Positions 37,431 to 48,690 of a stretch of 64,000 nt of DNA are shown here, piece after piece. The notes beneath the pieces were generated by a model, which was not told the DNA's origin, searched no databases, and saw nothing but the letters and a program-made list of their open reading frames with translations. Made by a program: the position numbers and the translations under genes. Every line of letters starts with the position of its first letter. Within the stretch, counting starts at the first letter, position 1. Source of the DNA: Polytrichum commune (lineage: Eukaryota; Streptophyta; Polytrichopsida; Polytrichales; Polytrichaceae); the NCBI GenBank assembly GCA_950295325.1, contig OX485805.1:6388501-6452500 (forward strand), in the 5' to 3' direction.

Positions 37431-40400
37431 ATGGCTCCAGGAGCGTCACTGCAAGCTCGATGGCGCGAGGTACGAAACTCTCACCCTGTATTTGATTTTG
37501 TTCATGGGTTGTGGAGTCTGTTGGTGCCAGAAAATCCATTAGAAAACTATTGTGTTTTGGATCACCTTTGTTTGGGTTACGGTAGTGCGGATGCGGCATT
37601 TGAGCAATTGGGAGCTTGTTAGTTTGGTGAACTGTGTTCTTGCAATTTTTGGATCCAAAGATTTGTGTCATTGTAGGAGGTCATTTTGTGTGATTTTCAT
37701 TTATATGTTCTACCTGGAAGTCTGACAATGAAGAACTAAAGTTTTTGGCATCAACAAAGCTTGCCAAGTATCAAGAAGTCTCCGGATGCTTTCAAGGTGA
37801 ACTGTGGGTCATCTCTGTGTGGGTTATTTGTCTTAGGGTTTTTTTCTTTTCTTTTTGATTCGATCAATTTCCATTTGAGTGTTGTGATTTTTTGCTATGT
37901 TTCCGATTCAGATGGATGTTGATGGCGATAATGACAATGTAATTTGCATTTTCCAAAGTCAGTCTCATACGGTTGTGGAATTTGTTGGTAACAACAATTT
38001 ATTTGGTATTATTGGACTTTGGGCATTTGAGCAATTTAGAATTTTCGTTTTTTGATTGTTTATTGGGTGCTCCGTGATTCGGACAGTTTCTGGATCCACA
38101 AATCTGTGTTACTTTTGGAAGTCATTTGTGCGATTTTTATTTTATATGTTCAATCTGGAAGGCTGACCATGACGTAGAGTTTTGGCATCAACAGAGTTTG
38201 CAGAAAGCAAGAACTCTCCAGATGCTTTCATGGTGATTCGTCTTTGTGTGAGTTATGTGTTGGAGGGTTTTGTACTGGATCAATTCCCATGTGGATGTTG
38301 TGATCTCTACTGTTTTTGGATTCACAGAGGGATGTTGATGTTGATGTGAACAATGCACTTTCATAGCCAGTCCTAGAGGGTTGTGGAGGATATTGGTAGC
38401 GTCAAATTGAATTGGAATTTATTGGAGTTTGGATCGTCTTTGTGTGGGTTTTGGAGTGGATTTGAAAATTGAGAGCTTCATATTCTGACGCTCTGCAATT
38501 CTTGCAATTTTTGGATCCACAGATCTGTGTTACTGTTGGAAGTCATTAATGTGATTAATATATCCAACCTGAAAGGCTGACAAAGCAGTAGACTTTTGTT
38601 ATCAGCGAAGCTTGCAAAAATCAAGAACTTTCCAGATCCTTTCACAGTGTGGGTTATGAGTTGGAGACTTTATTATTCAACCATTTTCTATTTGGGTGTT
38701 GTGAATTTTCTGGTTATGCTTGGATTCACTGAGAAATGTTGATGGTGATGTTCACAATGCACTTTGCATGTCTCTGGCTAATGCCTGATTCTTGAGCCAT
38801 AAGCTATCTGGAAGCCTGAAAAGGGAGTCCTAGTTTATGTGGATTCTGGGTAAGAACTCCTTCATTTATTCACTTGTATAAGGGTGCTGGAATAATTTCA
38901 ATTTTTGTGTCCATGAAGTGCTGTTGGCGTTTGAAAATATAAGCTTCACAATCAATTGGAGGTTGGCATCACAAAATTGTTGCAAATAGCACAATGTAGC
39001 AGGCATTCTCCAGATCCTTGCACAGTAAAGCTGTGAAAATTCACATATTTTTTGAATTTTGAAGAAGCTGATATTTGGATGCTGGGATACCTGGATTTCT
39101 TGTATCAACAGGAAGCTGCTGATGTTCAAAGCTAATTTGTCGTTGTTCAAGTTGACCTTTGAGAGATGAGCAGTCTGCAAGATTCACAACCAATTGGAAA
39201 CTTGGCATCACAAAAACGTTGCAAAATAAATAAAAATTAGCACGCATTCTCCAGATCCTCGCACAGTAAAGCTGTGAGGAATAATCTCCATGATTAATTT
39301 TTTTTTTTGTAATCTGAACCTAATCAGTATGGATGTTGGTAGGTGACCCAGCCTGACGGGGCACCGAAGGCCCGAAGCTCACACGCTGTGGCTGTGGTAG
39401 GAACCAAGGCATATGTATTTGGGGGTGAATTTGAACCCCGAGTGCCATTGGACAATGAAATGCACGTTTTTGATCTCGACTCTCGAACATGGTCTGTCAT
39501 GGAGACAAGTGGTGACATGCCGTCCCCTCGAGTTGGTGTGGCAATGGCAGCAGTGGATGGTGTGATCTACGTCTTTGCTGGGAGAGACAAAGAACACGAA
39601 GAGTTGAATGAATTTTATTCCTTGGATACTATTACTGGAATTTGGAAGCTTCTCTCATCAGGCGCTAAAAGCCCACCTCACAGGTTTGCAAATTGGATTA
39701 ATAATCTCTCATAAGGTAGAAGTGTGTTATTTTGATGCTTTTTCTCTCTGCACCCACTTCTCAATTAGTGAAAGATAAATAAAAATTGAAATTGTGCCCA
39801 TAGCCATTTGCCTCATAATTTTTGGAGCTCATATGACCCTGTCATGGCCTGACCACTATGTCTAGCAATGGACAGGTGCAGCTCTGCCATCATGGTGTAT
39901 TATGCACCTAAATTCAACCTTGCCTCGCCAATACCGCAGCTCGGTAGGTTGGGTGCCTACGACAGGACTATGATAGGGCTCCTCGCATCCATCACCTAGT
40001 TTCATAAAAGGTGAGGAGTTTCTGGTGTTGTTCAAATTTTTATTAAACAGTACTAATTTTGAACTCTGTTTGATATAGGAGTTACCATGCCATTGCGGCA
40101 GATGAGAATGGAAAGCGGGTCTTCACATTTGGCGGTTGTGGTAAGGACGGCCGTCTAAATGACCTCTGGTGCTTTGACATTGGCAATGGAGAGTGGTCCA
40201 AATTGCCATCATCTCCCCCTAGCAACAACCTTGTACCAAGAGGTGGCCCTGGCTTAGTTGTACTCAACAACAATGTTTGGGTCATTTTCGGGTTCTGTGG
40301 CGACGAGTTGACGGATATTCACAGGTTTGATCTTGAGCAACAAAAGTGGGAGGTGGTTACTTATGGTGGGGAGAAAACTCCCACGGGCCGGAGCGTGTTT

Positions 40401-40688
40401 GGCACCTTTACTATCAATAACAAGATTGTGCTCTATGGAGGTGAGGTGGACCCAAGTGACCAAGGTCATATGGGCGCGGGTGCATTTTCAAGCGATGTTT
40501 GGGTGTTTGACACTCTCCAAATGGTTTGGAGCAGACCCAATGTGGTAATGGAAGAAGGGTCAAATCCCGGAGCACGAGGGTGGTATGCGTTCTCAACTTT
40601 TGAAAATTCCTTGCTTGTGTATGGCGGTAATTCCAACTCCAACGATCGGCTCGATGACATCTTTCTTCTCTCATTGGAAGAGCCGTAG
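37431..40688 (+). CDS. Kelch-repeat beta-propeller protein (3 exons, 329 aa), specifier-protein-like
   Basis: Exons: 37431-37469, 39343-39683 and 40079-40688; introns are GT-AG. The product is 329 aa, the same length as the plant kelch proteins related to nitrile-specifier proteins (for example At3g07720). Six kelch blades can be read, with Gly-Gly pairs and trailing Trp: VFGGEF..W, VFAGRD..W, TFGGCG..W, IFGFCG..W, LYGGEV..W and VYGGNS. PSP/P(T)GR(S)-type turns separate them. There is no signal peptide or membrane segment, so it is probably cytosolic. Specifier proteins bind iron through E-x3-D-x3-H. Here the aligned residues are E249, S253 and H257, so the middle Asp is absent. This argues for the older, non-specifier role, whose substrate is unknown. 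The start CATCATGG has a good context, and the short first exon (13 codons) is typical of the family. Confidence 0.92.
37500..39290 (+). repeat. Five degenerate tandem units filling kelch intron 1
   Basis: The motif GGATCCA(A/C)A(G/A)AT(T/C)TGTGT recurs at 37651, 38092 and 38513, spacing 441 and 421. A second motif, TTGGCATCA(A)CA followed by TTGC, recurs at about 37747, 38183, 38598 (changed), 38963 and 39202. CTCCAGAT or TTCCAGATC follows each. So three full units of about 420 bp are followed by two shortened ones; the last two also share CAGTAAAGCTGTGA at 39024 and 39266. Confidence 0.8.
39715..39852 (+). mobile_element. GGTATGTGGG-group MITE fragment in kelch intron 2
   Basis: GGTAGAAGTGTGTTATT, TCTCTCTGCACCCACTTCT and TTTTTGGAGCTCATATGA match the left half of the copies at 53958 and 61461. 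It begins about 30 bases after the intron donor. Confidence 0.65.
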
Positions 40689-42055
40689 GCTCAATATTGA
40701 ACTAGGTAATGAATGCGAAGGAGCCATGTCACAGCCTATAGCAGTTGCCCAAACTACTGAGTTGCTATGAGTTAGGCACTTGGTGACTAGTACAACCGAT
40801 GGCAGGGCGACTTATGGGCGATGACATGCGTCCTCATATTTGTGATCCAGCTACAAAGGGGCTAAGATCCAACTGAGAAGCACCTCTTGTGGTTACTTGT
40901 TAGTGATGTGGCAGTGACAATTTGGTATGACAGTGAGCAAGGCTTGCTGATACTTGCACTCTTGGGAGGACATTAATTTCTGCCTTGCAATGTTTGTCAA
41001 CTTTTCCCTGGTAGGTTTTTAGGTCTGCATAAAAGCCACCTGTGTAATGGTAGAGTAGGTAAGTGTAACAAGTGTGAAGTCAAAGATGGATAGTGGAGGG
41101 AAAGATGGACTTTTGTAGACAACCTTGTTGTATTTCTTTTGCCAAGTGATTTTATCTGTGTCACGTGTAGGTATTGTTTTGGCAATCCTAGTCTAAAATT
41201 GATGTTTTAAGTGCATGATTTCAGAGCAAGGGATTGTGAACGTGTATTACATGATTTCCATGGCCAACTGACTTGCATCAAAAGCTCTGTAGAAGGTTGT
41301 GTTTCAATTTGTAGCTTATGATGAGGACTGAACGTGAGAATCTGTGTTGACCCTAGGAAAAGGTTAAGTGCCTCATGGGGTTTTGTCCAACTTCAATCTC
41401 TTGCAGTGATCTTCTCCTTCTGTCAGCGAGATGTGGGTAAATTCATACTTACCTCAAAAGTGGTTATCTGACATGCTTTGATGACGTGATTTGTAATCGC
41501 AGTTTGTTTGTGAGATGTATGTAAATCACAATGCCGTGGATACCCCCACATTCCAGTAGTAGTTGGTGTGACCCTTGGAAGTTCGTGAGTTTGAAAAACT
41601 CCTTCAGCAAGATTGGATTCTGTTTTCAATTGGCTTCCTTTAGGAGGCCTATCAAAAGCTTAATTTGTTCCAAGGCACGTGGGCCTTGGGTGGTCACTCT
41701 CCTTAATCAGACACCTATGTTTGGGTAATACATGACATGGTTTGCAAAAAACAATGGACACCACATAGACACGTATAATTATGAGACTGGACTATGTGCT
41801 CAAAATATAGGCACCATTTTAAGTATGATACTGTAGTGAACACATTCGGGAGAGTCTATGTGAACATTCCAAGAGAAAGAAAACTTTGACTTTGACCACT
41901 TGTCACTTTTACATCACAATTCCGATTCTGAAAGATGAAATATCAATCTACATGATTTGCAATTGCTAACTACTTGAGATGAGAAAATTAACAGTCATAC
42001 CCTCCTGCTCCCTACACCATCCATATATCGTCTGGACAAACAAAAGAAGCAGGCA
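40689..42055. other. Kelch 3' region and intergenic DNA
   Basis: No second gene is seen. The first several hundred bases probably include the kelch 3' untranslated region. A reverse MITE copy occupies about 41670-41990. Confidence 0.5.
41670..41990 (-). mobile_element. GGTATGTGGG-group MITE, reverse orientation
   Basis: AAGGCACGTGGGCCTTGGG, TGGTCACTCTCCTTAATCAG, GACTGGACTATGTGCTCAAA and CATGATTTGCAATTGCTAA follow in the order of the copies at 50225 and 51135. Confidence 0.7.
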
Positions 42056-42129
42056 TGTTTTCGCCCGGGTTCGAACCGGAGACCTTCAGTGTGTTAGACT
42101 GATGTGATAACCAACTACACCACGAAAAC
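42056..42129 (-). tRNA. tRNA-Val (anticodon AAC)
   Basis: The minus strand gives a complete 74-nt cloverleaf. The acceptor stem is GTTTTCG / CGAAAAC with discriminator A. The D arm contains GTGTAGTTGGTTATCAC. The anticodon stem TCAGT/ACTGA encloses CTAACAC, so the anticodon is AAC (complement at 42093-42095). The T arm is TCCGG-TTCGAAC-CCGGG. Internal A and B boxes are therefore intact. There is no intron. A short T run follows (complement of AAAA at 42042-42045), suitable as a pol III terminator. The first acceptor bases GTTTT differ from the usual plant GGTTT, but a matching change on the other strand keeps the pairing, so the gene looks functional. Confidence 0.95.
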
Positions 42130-44905
42130 AAGAAACTCTGCTGGTTGTTGCAAGAGATAACGCATGGTAATTTATTATTGCTGTCCTGAGTAGATTTAGA
42201 TTAGTAATAGTGAAGGCTGAGCTTCGTTAAGTTGATTCCTTACAAAGGTTAAGATAATATATGGTCAATATCAAAACGAATATTTTTGAGCTCATTAAAT
42301 GGTCATATAGTTCCCCCAATTATGTTAAATATTGATTCTAGAATGGTTAACATATTTGGAGCACATGTTGTTTTGGTGTGTGTTCTTAGATTCACAACTA
42401 ACCACACATCACTCAAACATAGATGTTTGATCAAGCAATGTAGCTAAGTAAGGCCCACATATCATATGTGGCCTTATTGTGGGCACCTCCACTCCACAAA
42501 CATGTGGATTGTATCCGAAAATTGTCACATTTGTCTAGGAATTGCAAATCATGTAGATTGTCATTTTAGGTTTCAGTTCTGGAGTTGAGATTAAAAAATT
42601 CTAGGAGGTCAAAGTGGAGATACTCTTTCTTTTTAAGTGAGTACTTAGTGCCACTTTAAATTTTGGTTAAGGGTTGTGTCTTGAAATTGTGAGGGTCCTT
42701 GGAGCTCATATAAAGGCCACATTGTACAATATTGAGATTGATTTTTGTGTTGTCATGGGTCAAGTTCAAGTGGAGTGCAAAGAAATACTTGATTGGGCTC
42801 TCAACTCAATGTTGTATCAATCCCATACCACTCATGTTGGTCGTTCTACATCGTATATATCTAACATTTAAGTATATTTGGACAAATCATTTGTATAAAA
42901 GTACAGTAGCCATTGGTTTTATTTTATTTCTACAAGGTTTCAAGGACATCCTTAGTACTACCACTCATGCCCCCAACATTGTCTTTATGTCTTTTTCACA
43001 ATACAACAACCATCAACCAACATTGACAAATAACACTAGAGAGGGATGGCATTTTAGCCTCACAAACTTTCAAGGGTTAAGACTTCAGAGATTCATTTTC
43101 CTATTTTATTTGAGTGACAAGCAAATAATCAACAACTTTCAAAGTAGACTACATTAACATTGCACTATGCGGGGTCGTGAAAAATAGGTAGTGTCAAGTA
43201 GGTGCCAATTGGTTACTTTACTCCATTAAAGCCTTAAGGAATTGCATTTTTTGTCCTTAAAATGATACCACAACCGCCCATTTTTGTGTGCCTAGGACTA
43301 CACAACATATACCTCTCAAAAGTAGGCCGCTATAAAGGGTGAGTGTCCTTTGTGGATCACCTACTTTATGTGAAAGGTTTGACCGGCCGAGGAAGACAGG
43401 GCACTCAACATAGTTGTACCAAACATGGGTGTACAAAATGGATATTAATTGTGCGATGGGTGTACATGATACGCATAGGGTGATTTTATATAGTGTTCTA
43501 TGTAAAATTGTTTAGGTTATTTGTAGGTTTCAATTGAATTCATGATATATCTTCAAGAGCTTGACAATATTCTCTTTTCTATTTGGTAGCACACATTGTT
43601 CATGCCAATGCCGTGCACATGCTAGGTAATTGGGCTCATGGTAATAACGGCAACCAATATGACCAAACCTACCTATCTCCTCCACACATTTCTCCTACCC
43701 ACTTTAAGATGGACTTTAAGATGGATAGCCAGTGAACTTCTCCCATGTATCAAGTTGGATTCAAATTGAAAACTTATGAAATGCACCCCAAGTTGCAATT
43801 GATCCTTGAATCTTTGCACCAAGAAGTTGGCCCCATCGAATATGATTGCGATGACTTGAAGAATGTTATATTGGTTGAGAGGGAGTATTCAATTACCAAG
43901 ATTAATATTTCTCAAATGAATAATAGACTCACATGTATGTAGGCCTATGGCTTTAAGGAAGAGGGAAAAAGGTATGCACACGAAATACAAGGCAATTTAA
44001 TATTAACTCAAGAATTTTGAATTGTGTAAAATCCTATATGCACCGGGAACAAACAAAAGCATACCGAGGCAGGAAAATACGTACGATCCTCCCAAAAATT
44101 AGAGCAAAGACTTGGATCACGATATTCCTGTGTGCTTATTGAAATAAAAATGTTGGTTGTTTCAATTATGCATTAATTACATCTAATGGGTGGGGTCGCG
44201 GTTTATTGTGAAACACCCGACATGCTTTTGACCCACTGCGGCAGTGAAAATCACGACATAGTTTAAACAATCTGTTTCTCCAACAATAAGACTGGTCCAG
44301 GATGACATCATGTCCATAGTGGCTATGACCACTTGCCCACTTTGTGACATGTGTGTTGGTCGCTGAAAAATGTCAGTTCTCTATCCTTTTGGTGTGGGAA
44401 ATGACCATGTCTCTTATTAGTGTTTAGAAGAATCATGAACTATTTTAGAAGGTTCATGGAATTGGTAAAACACTCCGGTAACATGCGTTGGAAGGTTCAT
44501 GAAGTAGCTTGGAACCTTCATGAAACTGACTTTGCACTTCTACGAAGTCATCTTACCAAAGGAGGAGTATATCACTTGAATGCAAGGGTGTGTCACTAAA
44601 CACTCCCGGTGTGAAATAAGTTGTAAGTTTTCATGCATGGCCTCTACAAATTATGGATCAAAGTACACATAGTATAACTTTGTAATCCTAGAATTAGATT
44701 GTACCATCGCTTTGGCTTCAATGGACTACATTATAGAAGTTGAATGGACAATGAAATTTGTCATACTTTGAGTCTGTAAGGAATTGAGATATGACTTGAA
44801 GATTCTAAGTAGCATGGCTTTTGAATCCATTTTAGAAGGCTAATCCAATTTTTGACACATATTAAATTTGATTCACTCTGCGTACCCAAAGTTGTCAAAG
44901 TGTTA
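42130..44905. other. Gene-poor DNA between tRNA-Val and the pogo-like element
   Basis: A MITE fragment lies at 42255-42472. A block at 42520-42640 is the inverse of sequence at 41900-41960 (AATTGCAAATCATGTAGATTG). Nothing protein-like was recognised in the rest. Confidence 0.55.
42255..42472 (+). mobile_element. GGTATGTGGG-group MITE, forward orientation, partial
   Basis: TTTTTGAGCTCATTAAATGG, TCATATAGTTCCCCCAATTA, CTAACCACACATCACTCAAA and AAGGCCCACATATC match the family. The last is the right terminal repeat. Confidence 0.65.
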
Positions 44906-45942
44906 CAGTCTAACCTTGATAATGTCACCCTTGTTAATAGAACACCTTGATATTGTCACCTAAAAGTTTGAAACCGATTTTCATAGTGTAAAACTCCCTC
45001 GTTATTATCCCTATCACCCTTGATAATGTCACTATTTTTTTTCAAAATCCGTAGTGTAAATGTGATAATATCAAGTATGGATGGATTGTATGGGTGGGCA
45101 TGGGTTCGATATTATTGTTCATGGGTGAGCATGGGCTAAAGCAAAGCATATTGGGGGTCATTGAATGAGCTCTCATTCAATGCTTTCGGCATAGTGGGAT
45201 GCCTTGTGTAATTTCAAATTTGGTACGTGTTTCGGAGTCCAAATGCTCAATTCTACATACTCGCAGTTGTCTGTAAGTTGAGGCCAAAGGTGGAAGTTCA
45301 CAAACACACAGATACACTGCCTGTAGAAAAGCTTTGTCCTTTGGAGTACATAAACATGGAAGGTGAAGATGATTTTGAGGTGGAATTTTCTACTGAGGAG
45401 CTTGTGCAATTAGTGCAAGATGGCGAACAAGTTCTTGATTCCATGGAAGTGGACCCATTGATTGTTGATAGCAGTGATGATGAGTCTAAAGTAGTGAAGC
45501 TAAGCGATGCACAAAAATATGCTAAAGATGTTTTGAATTTTATGGCTAGCCAAGGTTCTCAGATTTTCAGCACTCATGAGTTGTTAGAAATGGAAAAAAT
45601 CCATGACAAACTCATTAGAATTGGTGTTGCACATTTAACATCAACAAAACAATGTGACATTAGAAGCTTCTTTGTCTCTAGTAAGAGGTCTTTACCTGAT
45701 CTCAATGACACATTATGATGTGCTCTTGTTGTTATTCACAATTTTGAATTAGATTTTACATTCAAAAACATTGAAGTCTCGTATTTGTTATTTTTTAAAA
45801 TTGTAATTATATTTTTATTTTCTACATATTTTTTGATAATATCACATTATGCACAAAATGTGACATTATCAAGTATGTCACACCTTGTTTATATCACACT
45901 TTTTGGTGAAACGGACGGTGTGACATTATCAAGGTTAGGGTG
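44906..45942. mobile_element. Pogo/Tc1-mariner-like DNA transposon, internally deleted, 1,037 bp
   Basis: It starts CAGTCTAACCTTGATAATG and ends CATTATCAAGGTTAGGGTG, near-perfect inverted repeats of at least 23 bp. TA flanks both sides (44904-44905 and 45943-45944), the insertion duplication of the Tc1/mariner/pogo superfamily. CAGT termini are usual for pogo elements. The motif CCTTGATAATGTCAC, or variants, recurs inside both ends in both orientations (44941, 45027, 45061-45075, 45835, 45861), like subterminal transposase-binding sites. It carries only a transposase tail (45227-45718), so it must depend on a complete relative to move. Confidence 0.88.
45227..45718 (+). pseudogene. Pogo/Tigger-like transposase C-terminal fragment
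   Basis: A frame of 163 codons open to the stop at 45716-45718, with an internal ATG at 45356 starting MEGEDDFEVEFSTEELVQLV. The acidic stretch (DPLIVDSSDDES) is followed by VVKLSDAQKYAKDVLNFMAS, a helical segment ending EKIHDKL, and a tail TKQCDIRSFF. Such a KQ-x-x-I-x-x-FF end is common in jerky/Tigger-type transposases. The CENP-B-like DNA-binding domain and the DDE core are missing, so no catalytic activity is possible. It sits wholly inside the element at 44906-45942, and a related, more decayed tail is at 14392-14750. The frame upstream of 45356 has little coding character; 45356 is the likelier start if anything is translated. Confidence 0.65.
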
Positions 45943-47069
45943 TAGAAGTAGTAGGTGAACTACCTTCTGATCAAATAAATGTTAAACCCTTTCCTGATGG
46001 CTTGTGTTGCTCTACATGCTTGTTAACATCAATCGATTTCCTTGTGGGATCATTTACGTGTAAATGTAAGTTATGTGACAATTTCTATCTTAAGATTTAA
46101 TATAAAATTAGATGACGTGTGGATGACAACTTTCTACTAATTTTTTCATTATTAGAAACAACACTCCTTCTATCCAATTCCGGAATGTGCTTTGATATCA
46201 GCTATTAAAAAAATTAAATATAAAAAATATTAGTTTAAGAACCAAAGTTGTTACTTGTATCATGTGGTTGCTGAGGTTGTGAGTTGCAGCCTAATTTGAT
46301 GTTGGACATTACACAAGCCACTTAGAATATGTCATACATGTTTTCTTACTTCAATTCATATATTGTTTGATTTTTTAAGAGCAAATGTGAGCATGCTTTA
46401 CTCCAGTGCCTATAAGATGAGTGTCAAGCAATCTTCACTATGGACACTTGCTAATGACAAAACTGAACAATTTAACTTAACACCATATTCTGTCTTTGAA
46501 GAATGCTCCTGTAAAATATGATATGTTTGGACATTTACAATAACTTCTAGAAGAATGATATGAAATTGATTTCAAGTCCAAGAAGTCAAAAGGTTTATGG
46601 GAGTAGAAGTGCATCAAGGTGGAGTTAAAAAATACTAATTCCTCATAATACCGGAGCGAAGTGCCAAGTGTGAGATAATGGCTAATATCAACACGATGAT
46701 CAAGCACTACAAGCATATGAGTCTTGGGCAATCACTAGAAATTGTTCCTACATCACTAGAAACCTACGACTCTGCAGTGTGTTCTTCTACCGACATAAAA
46801 CGATTCCCTAAGTCTCTTATACTGGTAGTGAAGTTAAAAAAGAGAGTTGAGGTTACTTAGCCTTGCAGTATGAAATAGGAAAGCCAACCTCTTTTTGAAG
46901 AATTCGCAAAGGAGGCATTCCAACACAAAGTGTGTTTCCTTTTCAACCATAGTGTAGGAATATAAGTGGCACAATTTGTTAGCACTAAGGATTAGGACAT
47001 AGATTATTGTGTTTACCCCGCTTGTAATCTCCCGATTCCCTTGTGGTTTGACTTGTAGTAACTATGTAA

Positions 47070-47412
47070 GGTATGTGGGTGTTATTGAATGTGATTTTCA
47101 TGTTCTCCCATTACATTTACACAAAAAACATGTGCTGCAATCTACAATGAAACATCAACAAAATTTGGACCTCCCTTGATTTATTAGTTATAGTTATAAA
47201 AAACGAGCAATGTTTGTTGATTCCTTAACCAAATATGTAGATCCTCTTAATTATTATATTCATTGTTGAGTGTGAAGTAGTTAATCAAATTTGAAGACGT
47301 AATCCTATCTCTTTTAAATATGTATTTTTATGGTTTTTTTCTTTGATCTCACCACACACCACTCATATATAGGTGTTTGATTAAGAAGTATATAGCCAAA
47401 TAACACCACTTT
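47070..47412 (+). mobile_element. GGTATGTGGG-group MITE, forward orientation
   Basis: Starts GGTATGTGGGTGTTATTG with TTTTCATGTTCTCC, and ends CACACACCACTCATATATAG, GTGTTTGATTAAGAAG, CCAAATAACACC. The ends are inverted (GGTGTTATT / AATAACACC). Confidence 0.65.
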
Positions 47413-48373
47413 CCCTTAATAAGCACATGGATGTGACATTTAACAACATTCACAACTTTTACAAGCAAAAGCAAATTAGCTAATTGGAGCCATGATGAGC
47501 ATGGGTGGATCATGGGCCACGATTGGACTTGGAGCATCTCGTCTTCTATGTTCATCCTAATCTTAAAGTTGGTGTACGAGCCTCTTGTAGAAGATATCTT
47601 GTTTGTAAGGTATGTGAGCCTCAAACGGTTTCTTAACCTTCAACGTTACCGAAGTATATATATGAATATGACCCTCCTAAATTTGCATTCTAGAACAAAG
47701 AGATGTGGCACAACTTTAAATTTGTATTGGCCACTTTACAACTGATTTCTAATAATATAGGTTCACACACCTTAGCAATCTCTTGGATTGCTCACATCTA
47801 CCTTGATCGATGTGCAACTAGAAGTTGTTACGTAGATTGGATGCAAACTAGTTGCAAGAGAGTGATTGCAACATTGTTGGGAATTCTCCTCGCAAACGCT
47901 ATGTGAGAGACGTATGCACGGATCTCTCGTTTGCTTCGACAGTGTTCAACTTGGACACGATTGCACCGCAAAGACTTGTTGTTGATATATTTTTTAATCA
48001 TTTTCCACCATCTTCATATGCAAATTTGAGTTTTTAGCCTCTTGAAACAAATCTAAAAAAAAATTGGTTAATGATGAAGTGGAGAAAACAATTATAGTCC
48101 AACGTTTACTATACAAAGACAACACAAAGTCAATAGTACAAGGTGTCCACACAAGTCAATGTGTGCTTCCACAATTTAGCATTAAAATGATCCTAGGTAC
48201 ACTCCATGTACATGGGTGGCTAGTAATGACATAACTCATACCTTTAGTTTATATGGATTTGATGTCATCATGAAAGGGTACACTACTTGTACATGTATGA
48301 ATACAATATTAGCTAAGTGTAACGGACAATGGGAAGCGTGAGATTGGCGAAAGTAGTTATTACATACGATACT

Positions 48374-48393
48374 TTATTATTATTATTATTATT
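48374..48393 (+). repeat. (ATT)n microsatellite
   Basis: About six uninterrupted ATT units. Confidence 0.9.
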
Positions 48394-48515
48394 TGCAAAA
48401 TAAGAAGTGCCTTCATATAAGTTTTCCCATTCATAGGAAATGTTCATCCTCTCGATAAACTTACATGGATGTTTTCAACCCGAGCCTAAGAGTCATGCAT
48501 AAGGCAGGTGACCCA

Positions 48516-48690
48516 CAACAAGTCACAATGTGCATAACATTACTCAGCGTTGTGAGTTCGTTATGTGGGCCCTATGAATGTAATCATGGGATGTGAAACT
48601 TTGAGCAAGGATATTCACATTCAAACTAAGCATCCCGTGGTTATATTCCCATGGCCCACAATAGTGAGTAATGTTACGTGACGTGCAACT
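48516..48690. mobile_element. Foldback MITE, about 175 bp
   Basis: AACATTACTCA..TTGTGAG, TGTGGGCC, AATGTAAT and CATGGGATG on the left return inverted as CATCCCGTG, ATTATATTC-like, GGCCCACAATAGTGAGTAATGTT and GTGAC on the right. The arms are about 70 bp with a loop of about 40 nt. Confidence 0.7.

Noticed and set aside
42674-43157. Open frames of 65 and 141 codons after the tRNA
   Set aside because: No motif or codon bias, and they follow directly on repeat-derived sequence; taken as chance.
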